A DNA stretch of 64,000 bases, taken from NCBI GenBank assembly GCA_026416815.1, contig JAOAEJ010000080.1:1-64000 (forward strand). Reading direction: 5' to 3'. The position numbers were made by a program, and so were the translations under genes. This document shows, one piece after another, positions 57,233 through 64,000 of this stretch; the stretch's first letter is position 1, and each line of letters starts with the position of its first letter. The notes beneath the pieces were generated by a model, which saw only the letters and a list, made by a program, of their open reading frames with translations, had not been told where the DNA came from and made no database searches. This DNA comes from Clostridia bacterium. Its GTDB lineage: Bacteria; Bacillota; Clostridia; Acetivibrionales; DSM-2933.

Positions 57233-58063
57233 TTAGTAAATTTCCTTATCTATAGCTTTAAGGTATTTTATACTCTCGCTCAATGCCTGCTGCCAGACAT
57301 CTGCATGGTGGAAAAGCTCTACAGAAACAAAATTATTATAGCCTTTAGCTTTAAGTATTTTAAATACCGAAGAGAAGTCAATATCAGCAGTTCCCGGTAT
57401 CTGGTGGTGGTGTATGCGGTTCTTTATATCTTCAATGTGGCAGTGAACCGTATAGTCTAGAGCTTTTTCTATTTTGTTGAGGTACTCATCCTCAGAGCAA
57501 TATACATGACCAATATCAAGATTGAGCTTAAAATATGGGGAATTGACTTCCTCTATAGCCGATATGGCAGCTTCGGTTGTACCAATGAACATATCCGGTT
57601 CTGGTTCTACTGCCAGGATTAATTCTTTGCAATCGTCAAGAAGGATTTGAACGCCTTCAATAAAATACTTTCTAGCGTCATCAGCAGCCATTTCCTTATT
57701 CTTAAATCCGCTTGCAAAGTTCATCACCGGGCTGCCTAGATATTTGGCTATCTCAATACTTCTTTTCAAGAGTTCAATCCTTTTTTTTCTTCCTTCTTTG
57801 TCTGGAGTAATCAAAGATGGTTCATAGGGAATATCACTTAATAAATCAGATCCACCGGTAGCTAGACATGCAATTTTTATACCACTATCGGCAGCAACAT
57901 TTTTTATGCTGTTCAATTGCTTGTCATTCACAGTAAACGGAAACAATTGATTTTTAAGAAGTGAAAGCTCAATACCGTCATATCCGTTAAGTGCAACATT
58001 TCTTATGGCATCTTCAATACTTATATTACGTAACCCATTGCCGTTGTAAGAAAACTTAATCAT
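57233..58063 (-). CDS. Sugar phosphate isomerase/epimerase-like TIM barrel
   Basis: 276 residues from the ATG at 58063, which has GAGGTGG at good distance. It is an AP-endonuclease-2/xylose-isomerase-like barrel. Metal-binding candidates are the Glu in AVEPEPD, the Asp and His in NLDIGHVYC, the His pair in HCHIEDI, and the Glu in VSVELFHH. Relatives act on sugar phosphates or inososes, such as IolE and IolI. It leads the minus-strand unit followed by the zinc dehydrogenase, 124 bases away. The divergent unit carries the O-methyltransferase and inosose-synthase-like genes, so an inosose or related ring ketone is a reasonable substrate guess. Confidence 0.88.
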   Translation of the reverse strand: MIKFSYNGNGLRNISIEDAIRNVALNGYDGIELSLLKNQLFPFTVNDKQLNSIKNVAADSGIKIACLATGGSDLLSDIPYEPSLITPDKEGRKKRIELLKRSIEIAKYLGSPVMNFASGFKNKEMAADDARKYFIEGVQILLDDCKELILAVEPEPDMFIGTTEAAISAIEEVNSPYFKLNLDIGHVYCSEDEYLNKIEKALDYTVHCHIEDIKNRIHHHQIPGTADIDFSSVFKILKAKGYNNFVSVELFHHADVWQQALSESIKYLKAIDKEIY

Positions 58064-58370
58064 TTTATCCACCTCGATAACTGTTATTTATTTTAAAGTA
58101 TACATTACATTGAGAAATAGATAGTTTACCATAGCCTATCCATCCACCTCATTTGCCTGGACTGGAGGAGCTTTATGAAATTAGTACATATAAAAACTTA
58201 TAGGTACTGATTAAAAAGTTTTTAGAAATACCAGCCTGCATAAAAGTCGATAAACACAAACAAATGGTATTTATATCTAATACAAGTTTAGCTTTTAATG
58301 ATAGCTATTTCAAGTCCATGACAAAATTTTACTTAGATTTATTTAATCTGATATATAATGGAGAATGCTG
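58064..58370. other. Divergent intergenic region
   Basis: AT-rich spacer between the minus-strand isomerase unit and the plus-strand methyltransferase. No gene or strong inverted repeat is seen. Confidence 0.4.
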
Positions 58371-58399
58371 TTCAAAAGTAGGATAAACTGTGATATAAT
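58371..58399 (+). promoter_or_regulatory. Probable promoter of the O-methyltransferase gene
   Basis: TTCAAA (58371-58376), 17 bases, TATAAT (58394-58399) with TGA directly before it (extended -10). The ATG lies 73 bases downstream behind GGAGGA. Confidence 0.55.
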
Positions 58400-58472
58400 A
58401 ATTTATCTCACCAAAAATTTACAAATATTTATATAGAGAAGATATTTGAAATAACATTTACAGGAGGATATT

Positions 58473-59099
58473 ATGAACAAAGTGGCTGAATATATAAACA
58501 GTTTTATGACATTTGACAATCCCCAGTTACCCGAAATTTTAAAGCAGGAGCAAACAATAAAGGATATTCATATTGAGCCAAGCGTAGGACTGGAGGTTGG
58601 AAAATTTCTAAGCCTGTTAGTGCGGATGACTAACGCCCAAAGAGTACTGGAGCTGGGTACATGCCTGGGGTACTCAACCATATGGATTGCTGAAGCACTG
58701 CGTCAGACTGGCGGAAAGTTAATATCGGTTGAACATAATGTAAATCTTTATAAGGTAACAAGCCAGAATATCAACGAGGCAGGATTATCGGATGTGGTGG
58801 AGGTCATTTGGGGCGATGCGAGTAAAGTAATAGATCAAGTAGAGGGGCCATTTGATATAATTCTACAGGATTCAGGCAAACACTTGTACCCTGTAATGCT
58901 TGAGAAATGCATAAATTTGGTACGTAAAAATGGAATTATAATTGCAGATGATGCCCTTTTCAAACCCATGGGTTTTCCAGAAGAATACAGTGAACCGGTA
59001 CATGACTATAATAAAAGGGTATTCGAGGACAACCGCCTTTACAGTACACTGCTCCCAATCGGACATGGAATTGTTGTGAGTACAAAACTATGTGATTAA
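58473..59099 (+). CDS. Class I SAM-dependent O-methyltransferase (caffeoyl-CoA OMT family)
   Basis: 208 residues. Motif I is VLELGTCLGYSTIW, the SAM-ribose acidic residue is in ISVEHN, then FDIILQDSGKHLYP and the metal-site Asp pair in IIIADDALF. Such metal-dependent enzymes methylate vicinal hydroxyls of small molecules, usually catechols. It is followed by the inosose-synthase-like gene, which has its own promoter, and lies opposite the isomerase/dehydrogenase unit. A hydroxylated ring, either a cyclitol or an aromatic, is therefore a likely substrate. It could equally tailor the NRPS/PKS product. Confidence 0.9.
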   Translation: MNKVAEYINSFMTFDNPQLPEILKQEQTIKDIHIEPSVGLEVGKFLSLLVRMTNAQRVLELGTCLGYSTIWIAEALRQTGGKLISVEHNVNLYKVTSQNINEAGLSDVVEVIWGDASKVIDQVEGPFDIILQDSGKHLYPVMLEKCINLVRKNGIIIADDALFKPMGFPEEYSEPVHDYNKRVFEDNRLYSTLLPIGHGIVVSTKLCD

Positions 59100-59143
59100 G
59101 ATACATAAATAAATTGTATTTAATAAGAGAGAGCAGTATATTA

Positions 59144-59173
59144 TTGACATAATTAACCACGGACTGATATAAT
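59144..59173 (+). promoter_or_regulatory. Strong promoter upstream of the inosose-synthase-like gene
   Basis: TTGACA (59144-59149), 18 bases, TATAAT (59168-59173) with TGA before it. It would give a leader of about 220 bases to the ATG at 59402, spanning the inverted repeat at 59323-59376. Confidence 0.7.
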
Positions 59174-59322
59174 TTACTGTGGAATTTGCCAAAATAAGTA
59201 GTTATATGTATTGAAATTTAACAATCTTGTTGTAAATTAAGACATAGATAAGAATTATTTTACTCAATAATGTTAACTATTTAACAAAGCGATTACGACA
59301 TTAAAAATTCAGACTGAACTAA

Positions 59323-59376
59323 TACTACTTTGTTATTTTGGAATTTGCTATTATTATGGTAAATAACAAAGTAGTA
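59323..59376. promoter_or_regulatory. Large inverted repeat flanking a second possible promoter
   Basis: TACTACTTTGTTATTT (59323-59338) is repeated inverted and perfect at 59361-59376, and CTAATAC flanks both sides. Between and across the arms, TTGTTA (59330) and TATTAT (59352) are 16 bases apart, so a repressor on the arms would cover -35 and +1. Alternatively, as RNA, a 16-bp stem would end nine bases before the AAAGGAGGG ribosome binding site. Confidence 0.65.
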
Positions 59377-59401
59377 CTAATACGTGAAAGGAGGGAAGTC
59401 T

Positions 59402-60544
59402 ATGCATGTGACAGAAAAACTTCCTGATGGTGTGAAATGCCTGCCTTTAAATCTTGCTCATAAAGTCGACCTCCTTTATGGGATAGACATAGTCGATAAA
59501 TTTACATACTTCTTAAATATGCTTTCGTTTGATAAAGTGTTTTTTATATCTGAGGAGACTATTTATAATTTACATGGGCGACGTTTATTTGAATTGTTGA
59601 GAGAAGACGACATAAACTGTGAGGTTATTTTAATTCCCGGAAAAGAGAAAAACAAATCCTTTGAAAATTTAGAGTTCTTATGTAACTTGCTTGTTGAAAA
59701 AAACATCTCAAAAGATAGTATAATAATAGCATTTGGCGGAGGGCTCATCGGTAATATTGTAGGAATGGCTGCTGCGTTGATTTACAGGGGTATAAGATTT
59801 ATTGAGGTGTCAACAACTCTGATGGGCCAAAGTGATAGCACCCTCAGCAATAAGCAGGCTATAAACGGAAGAACCGGGAAAAACCAGTTTGGTACATATT
59901 ATTCGCCAGAATTCGTATGGGCAGATATTAAATATCTTGAATCGGAAAGCCCAAGACATATAAAAGCCGCTCTTGTAGAAGGAATAAAAAATGCTTTTAT
60001 TTCAAATGCAGATTTGCTTATAGAGTTTGAAAGGCTGCTTTCCAAGAAACTGATTACACAAGATGAATTATTGGAGATATATGAAATAATTATAAAATCA
60101 AAAAATGCTATACTTGAAAAAGATCCTTCAGAACGGTATTATGCAATTATCCTTGAATATGGTCATACTTTCGGACATGCCATAGAATTTTTAACAGATG
60201 GAAGAATAATTCACGGTGAAGCTGTTGCCATAGGAATGTGCATAGCTGCTGAGTTAGGCTGCTTATTGGGCACAACCAGCTGTCAAGTTCTAGAAACCCA
60301 TTATCGCTTCTTCAAAGATATAATGGAAATTGATATGAAATTGCCGCAGGAACTAAGTGCACAGAAAATATTTGAGGCAATCCAAAAAGATAATAAACGC
60401 GTTTATTCGGGAATTAAGTATATACTTCTGGATGGTATAGGCAAATGTATGAACCCAGATGGTGATTATCAGGTATATGTACAACCTGAAATGGTTCTTG
60501 AAGCTGTTAACCGTTTTATAAAAAGGACTGTTTGTGAAATATAG
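59402..60544 (+). CDS. 2-deoxy-scyllo-inosose synthase-like sugar phosphate cyclase
   Basis: 380 residues from the ATG five bases after AAAGGAGGG; an upstream GTG overlaps that site. It is dehydroquinate-synthase fold, with NAD-binding GGGLIGN at about 112-118 and zinc ligands E193, H255 and H271. Two features fit the butirosin BtrC type rather than dehydroquinate synthase: SDSxLSxKQAxN at about 144-155 where DHQS has DSSVGGKT, and EYGHT (E252) where DHQS has a neutral residue. DOI synthase converts glucose 6-phosphate to the cyclitol ketone. No aminotransferase of the BtrS type is in the window, so the ketone may meet another fate via the dehydrogenase, isomerase and methyltransferase nearby. 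Other cyclases of the family remain possible. Confidence 0.85.
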   Translation: MHVTEKLPDGVKCLPLNLAHKVDLLYGIDIVDKFTYFLNMLSFDKVFFISEETIYNLHGRRLFELLREDDINCEVILIPGKEKNKSFENLEFLCNLLVEKNISKDSIIIAFGGGLIGNIVGMAAALIYRGIRFIEVSTTLMGQSDSTLSNKQAINGRTGKNQFGTYYSPEFVWADIKYLESESPRHIKAALVEGIKNAFISNADLLIEFERLLSKKLITQDELLEIYEIIIKSKNAILEKDPSERYYAIILEYGHTFGHAIEFLTDGRIIHGEAVAIGMCIAAELGCLLGTTSCQVLETHYRFFKDIMEIDMKLPQELSAQKIFEAIQKDNKRVYSGIKYILLDGIGKCMNPDGDYQVYVQPEMVLEAVNRFIKRTVCEI

Positions 60545-60569
60545 TCTAAAATATAGATTTCGGTACAAA

Positions 60570-60606
60570 AAGGGGCTGTCGCACTAAGTAATGAGACAGC
60601 CCCTTG
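60570..60606. terminator. Terminator between convergent cyclase and L,D-transpeptidase genes
   Basis: An 11-bp stem AAGGGGCTGTC/GACAGCCCCTT. The minus strand has a T-run after it (TTTTTGTACC), so it best serves the minus-strand gene, but it may act both ways. Confidence 0.75.
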
Positions 60607-60666
60607 AGTGGGCACAATTATTGAATCAATCAATAAAACCTACACGACAATACTCTCTAGCAAACA

Positions 60667-61497
60667 CTAAGTACCGGGCGTTGGCTGAGGCTTTGCCTCA
60701 GCTGGCTTTTGCTTTTGCATAAGCAAATTATAAGTCTGCCTGTTTACTATACCGCTGGCTGTTAGTTTATTATCTTTTTGGAATTTCTGTATGCTGTACT
60801 TCAGGCCCGTTCCAAACCTACCGTCCGCACCTCCACGGTAATAGCCGGCATTTTTCAAGGCCTTCTGAACTTCTTTCACATCAGAGCCGACGTCTCCGCT
60901 TTTAAGCGTGCGGAATACCGGGTTGTTGTGGACTATAGTAACAGTGGTGCCGTGGGGTACGATCTTATAAAGTTCCTTTACGTCCTTATTTTTCATCCTG
61001 ATACAGCCTTTGGAGGAGTTTGACTTACCGATAAACCAAGGGTAAACGGTGCCGTGAATACCATATTTCCCCCAGGGGACGTTAAAGCCCATCCATGCGC
61101 CTCCAAAACCCTCTCCCCAGGTATCCTTGCTTATTATCCTCCAAGTACCGAGAGGACTAGGGGTACTTGCTTTTCCACCCGAAACAGGATAGGTCTTAAT
61201 AAGCTGTCCGTCCTTATACACATATGCGGTAAATGCATCAAGGTTGATATGTATGTGATAACCTTTAGGAGGAGTAGGATTACTGGGTCTTTGAGGCTCA
61301 GTATTTGGCTGGGGTGTTGGGCTGGTGGCTTTATTATTTTGAGTATTATCCTGCTGAGGTGTTACGCAGGGAGTAGGCTGAATTTCCTCAAAGGTTGGGT
61401 GATAGTCATCAAGTATAAGGATATTTGACCATAGATAGGTTGCACCCAGCAAAACTGCTATGGTGCATAGTGATATAATAAATCCCTTTTTAGTCAA
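60667..61497 (-). CDS. L,D-transpeptidase (YkuD) with C-terminal peptidoglycan-binding domain
   Basis: 276 residues. An N-terminal membrane anchor (about 5-24) is followed by a Pro/Thr-rich linker (about 40-78). The YkuD domain (about 80-192) has H148 in GIHGT and catalytic C165 in SSKGCIRM. A PG_binding_1 repeat follows at about 198-262 (LKSGDVGSDVKEVQKAL, then GRFGTGLKYSIQKFQ). It makes 3-3 cross-links or attaches proteins to peptidoglycan outside the membrane. This order, catalytic domain then PG-binding, is common in Clostridia. It is transcribed alone, divergent from the rhomboid gene, behind a GGAGG site. Confidence 0.93.
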   Translation of the reverse strand: MTKKGFIISLCTIAVLLGATYLWSNILILDDYHPTFEEIQPTPCVTPQQDNTQNNKATSPTPQPNTEPQRPSNPTPPKGYHIHINLDAFTAYVYKDGQLIKTYPVSGGKASTPSPLGTWRIISKDTWGEGFGGAWMGFNVPWGKYGIHGTVYPWFIGKSNSSKGCIRMKNKDVKELYKIVPHGTTVTIVHNNPVFRTLKSGDVGSDVKEVQKALKNAGYYRGGADGRFGTGLKYSIQKFQKDNKLTASGIVNRQTYNLLMQKQKPAEAKPQPTPGT

Positions 61498-61573
61498 TGT
61501 AATACCTCCATCCGTTATATATATCTGTAATTGCTTACAAACATTGCGGGAAATATTTCTTAGTAATTATATG

Positions 61574-61596
61574 AACCTGACAGGTTGTATTATAAT
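61574..61596. promoter_or_regulatory. Palindrome next to a -10 box in the divergent region
   Basis: AACCTGACAGGTT (61574-61586) is a perfect odd palindrome. TATAAT follows at 61591-61596 on the plus strand, so a bound regulator would sit in the promoter spacer of the rhomboid gene. No regulator is identified. Confidence 0.4.
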
Positions 61597-61710
61597 AGAT
61601 AATTGAAAATACTCATAAAAAACAGCGTGCTTTATTGTAGAATTGTGTGCAATACTTTATTATTTAAGTATAGAAAGTAGTTTGATTATTTGTATAGAGT
61701 GTTTAAATAA

Positions 61711-63297
61711 ATGTACGATTGGGGAATCAAACTTATGACTAGTGTTATTAGAAATATACTTGCTGCACAATTAATTACTAGAAAAGGATATATGCCTATA
61801 ACGGACGAAAATGGTCAAATACCTGTTTTTGACAATATGACCATACTGCAGAAAAGTAATGCCGGGGCATATACGTTGTTGGAACTGATAGATGGGGATG
61901 AGTTGACTAAAGACCAAATAAATAGCAAGATGGAAAACAGCCTTTCCTTTTTACAATCTATAGATGGGAATTTCTCCAGTATAAACGTAGAGGTATTTAT
62001 TTTTAAGAACGGTATACCTCTCGATAAACTAGAAGTAATAAAAGCACTGCAACGAAGGAATCTCCTTGGTAAGAAATATCTTGTTACATTCACAATAGAT
62101 TTAAAAAATAGTAAAGTAAATAAACACTTCAAGGGTCCACTATTTATTGATGGCCTATATAAGTTCTTTGATAATACTATAAAAGATGGGCAAATAATGC
62201 ATTCAGAACCTATAGAAATGGATGAACTGCTAAATAGAATTGAACTGCAGCGAAAAGAAAATGAAATCCCTGTACAAGACCATAAGCCCATTGCGGCATA
62301 CACTTTCTTAGCCATAAACATACTTATATGGCTTTATGCAAAGTTTGTAGACGAGAGCATAATTGACTTGGGGCTTAAAGTGAACCCTTTAATAATGGAA
62401 GGAGAATATTGGAGGCTGATTACACCAGCGTTCTTACATGTTGATCCTATCCACCTGCTAATGAACTCATACTCGCTCTTTTCGGTAGGACCATTTGTGG
62501 AAAGGATACTGGGAACAAAGAAGTTCCTGGCTATTTATTTATTTGCAGGTTTGACAGGGTCTATAGCAAGCTTTGTATTCTCACAAACACCTTCATTGGG
62601 GGCTTCAGGAGCTATCTTTGGATTAATGGGAGCACTTATATACATTGGGCAAAAATATGGAAGAGCTTTTGGGAGCTCTTTTATTACCGGAATAGCTATC
62701 ACTATATTGCTTAACCTATCCTATGGTTTCACACACCCGCGTATTGATAACTTCGGGCATATAGGAGGACTTATCGGAGGATATCTTGCAGCAGTGTGTG
62801 TTGGTGTTGCAGGTGGAACTCAATCTCTGGGTAAAAGAGTTATAGTGGTAGCAGTGACTCTGGCTCTTACATTTGGTGGTCTATTCGGTGGATTTATCAA
62901 CCCAGCCAATGTTCAACTGAAAAAAAGTTATCAGATTGATTTACAAGCGGAGTCATACCTAAAGCAAGCTGAAGAAAGCTTTAAAAACAAGCAGTATCAA
63001 CAAAGCGAGGAACTGGCTAGGAAAGCATTATCCATTGGAAGCAACAATGCAAATATAAAAATCAATAGCACATTTTATGTGGCTGCGTCGTTAATAAACC
63101 AAAATAAGCCTGAGCAGGCTATGGAGCATGGAAAAACATTGGTTGACCTCGATCCTCAAACCGGGCATTTTATTCTAGGTTTCAGCCACTATATGTTAGG
63201 AAACAGAGAGCAGGCAAAAGAAGAATTGACAAAAGCCTATAAGCTTAATCCCAAGAATGAACAGACAAAGGAGCTATTAAAGGAATTAGAGAAGTGA
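61711..63297 (+). CDS. Rhomboid intramembrane serine protease with N-terminal domain and TPR tail
   Basis: 528 residues; the second ATG at 61735, behind GGGGA, is an alternative start. Residues 1 to about 190 are a soluble domain without a known name. The rhomboid core (about 195-390) has HLLMNSYSLFSVG, nucleophile S299 in GASGAIFG and H350 in NFGHIGG, giving the Ser-His dyad within about six helices. About 405-528 are two to three tetratricopeptide repeats (AEESFKNKQYQQSEELARKAL, then LGNREQAKEELTKAYKLNP). Relatives in Bacillus (YqgP/GluP) also carry a cytosolic N-domain and C-terminal TPRs and degrade membrane proteins. A terminator follows. Confidence 0.92.
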   Translation: MYDWGIKLMTSVIRNILAAQLITRKGYMPITDENGQIPVFDNMTILQKSNAGAYTLLELIDGDELTKDQINSKMENSLSFLQSIDGNFSSINVEVFIFKNGIPLDKLEVIKALQRRNLLGKKYLVTFTIDLKNSKVNKHFKGPLFIDGLYKFFDNTIKDGQIMHSEPIEMDELLNRIELQRKENEIPVQDHKPIAAYTFLAINILIWLYAKFVDESIIDLGLKVNPLIMEGEYWRLITPAFLHVDPIHLLMNSYSLFSVGPFVERILGTKKFLAIYLFAGLTGSIASFVFSQTPSLGASGAIFGLMGALIYIGQKYGRAFGSSFITGIAITILLNLSYGFTHPRIDNFGHIGGLIGGYLAAVCVGVAGGTQSLGKRVIVVAVTLALTFGGLFGGFINPANVQLKKSYQIDLQAESYLKQAEESFKNKQYQQSEELARKALSIGSNNANIKINSTFYVAASLINQNKPEQAMEHGKTLVDLDPQTGHFILGFSHYMLGNREQAKEELTKAYKLNPKNEQTKELLKELEK

Positions 63298-63320
63298 CAA
63301 TAATTTAAGTTTAATACAAG

Positions 63321-63370
63321 AAAAAGGCTGCAGACGTTTAGTATAGCCGCTAGACGTTTGTAGCCTTTTT
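63321..63370 (+). terminator. Rho-independent terminator of the rhomboid gene
   Basis: 21-base arms beginning AAAAAGGCTG and ending TAGCCTTTTT, with three G-U or mismatched positions and a run of five T at the end. Confidence 0.85.
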
Positions 63371-63541
63371 GTATTGAAAGTTGTTTGATAAAGTCCAAAT
63401 TATTATTTCATTTTTTGTTTATATAAGTTTATAAAATTTTTATATCTGATTTACTGGAGGTTTATAGTTGAAGTGTAAGATAAGATTGTGGAAAGCGATA
63501 AGACCTTTCTAAAAAAATATAAAATTCGGAGGAGATATATT

Positions 63542-64000
63542 ATGAACAAAAAACTAGTAACAATGGGAGTAAGTATTGCGGTGGGGAGTGTAATGCTATT
63601 TACAACAGCATTTGCAAGCATGACAACCGCAACAGGCTACGAAACCTACAAATCAGCGCTAAAGAGCACAGCAGCAGTAAAGAACTTTACAGGAGACTTT
63701 GAATTGACAGTAAAGGATAATGGAAAGACCCTTATTGATATTGATTCGGCGCTAAAGGCAGACTGTGAAAAGGAATTGATGAGTAATAGCACAATAGTTA
63801 AGTCAGATACCGAAGAAAAAAGAATGGAAATGTATGGACAGGATAAAAAGGCAATTATAAAAACCGATGACAGCGAAGTATACAATATAATTAGCACTGA
63901 ACACGACAAGAAGTTTAAGCACGGAAGAGCAAATAAAGAAAATATGAATCCCGAAGAAATTGAGGCGGTAGAAAAGGTTGTAGACGCACTGGTTGGAAAT
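63542..64000 (+). CDS. Secreted protein of unknown function (3' partial)
   Basis: The frame from ATG 63542, with GGAGGAG upstream, stays open for 153 codons to the window edge. Residues 1-25 are a signal peptide (MNKKLVTMGVSIAVGSVMLF, then TTAFA). There is no lipobox cysteine. The mature part is hydrophilic and beta/alpha mixed (YETYKSALKSTAAVKNFTGDFELTVKDNGKTL, written here in segments: strands alternate with Lys/Asp turns) and reads like an LolA/YcnI-style carrier or a surface stress protein, but I cannot name it. Complete sequence is needed for a family call. Confidence 0.75.
   Translation, partial: MNKKLVTMGVSIAVGSVMLFTTAFASMTTATGYETYKSALKSTAAVKNFTGDFELTVKDNGKTLIDIDSALKADCEKELMSNSTIVKSDTEEKRMEMYGQDKKAIIKTDDSEVYNIISTEHDKKFKHGRANKENMNPEEIEAVEKVVDALVGN

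Noticed and set aside
59402-60544. Primary-metabolism 3-dehydroquinate synthase
   Set aside because: KQAxN and EYGHT replace the DHQS GGKT and neutral-GHT signatures, and no shikimate genes are nearby.

Overview
The window looks like a low-GC Bacillota chromosome segment, most likely from Clostridia. The reasons are AT-rich intergenic DNA, strong AGGAGG-type ribosome binding sites, hairpin terminators, and the gene families present: a wall-type Rhs protein, the carboxynorspermidine route, a trans-AT PKS/NRPS line and a butirosin-type cyclase. A cellulolytic Ruminiclostridium-like host would fit, but this is inference.

Layout. 1-10.5 kb is a polymorphic-toxin region. It holds a giant Rhs/YD-repeat protein (start outside the window) with a C-terminal HExxH tip, a zinc-ribbon candidate immunity protein, two orphan genes, and two gene relics: an Rhs tip and an alpha/beta-hydrolase. 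10.5-13.7 kb carries a promoter, a two-gene carboxynorspermidine operon and a DHFR-like reductase. 14.1-16.0 kb is an AT-rich NACHT NTPase, probably anti-phage.

16.1-53.5 kb is a hybrid NRPS/trans-AT PKS cluster. On the minus strand, an acyl-AMP ligase, an ACP and an ABC exporter form one unit. On the plus strand, a second ABC exporter, a BtrH-like acyltransferase/peptidase-fold protein and a beta-lactamase-like serine hydrolase precede the assembly line. The line reads C-A(Gly)-T | C-A(Thr)-T, C-A(Cys-like)-T, C-A(Ser)-T-[half C] | KS-KR-ACP | KS-DH-KR-ACP-C-A-T-[about 900 residues containing a hydrolase with a GYCAGG nucleophile motif]. No acyltransferase domain, standard thioesterase or phosphopantetheinyl transferase is encoded here. 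The inferred product is an acylated or free short peptide, Gly-Thr-X-Ser, extended by two ketide units and one more amino acid, then released by an unusual Cys-type hydrolase or by the PBP-like serine hydrolase.

53.6-60.6 kb holds an AraC/GyrI regulator, a GH13 protein with altered catalytic residues, a zinc alcohol dehydrogenase, a TIM-barrel sugar isomerase, an O-methyltransferase and a 2-deoxy-scyllo-inosose-synthase-like cyclase. Together these suggest a small cyclitol pathway. 60.6-64 kb has an L,D-transpeptidase, a rhomboid-TPR membrane protease and the start of a secreted protein.

The most unusual signals are: (1) a palindromic/heptad DNA repeat inserted in frame at the same linker in three of the five adenylation domains; (2) two 149-bp nested-palindrome elements, different in arm sequence but alike in architecture, on either side of the large NRPS gene; (3) the fused terminal module carrying a Cys-nucleophile hydrolase; and (4) the cyclitol-synthase locus beside the cluster.
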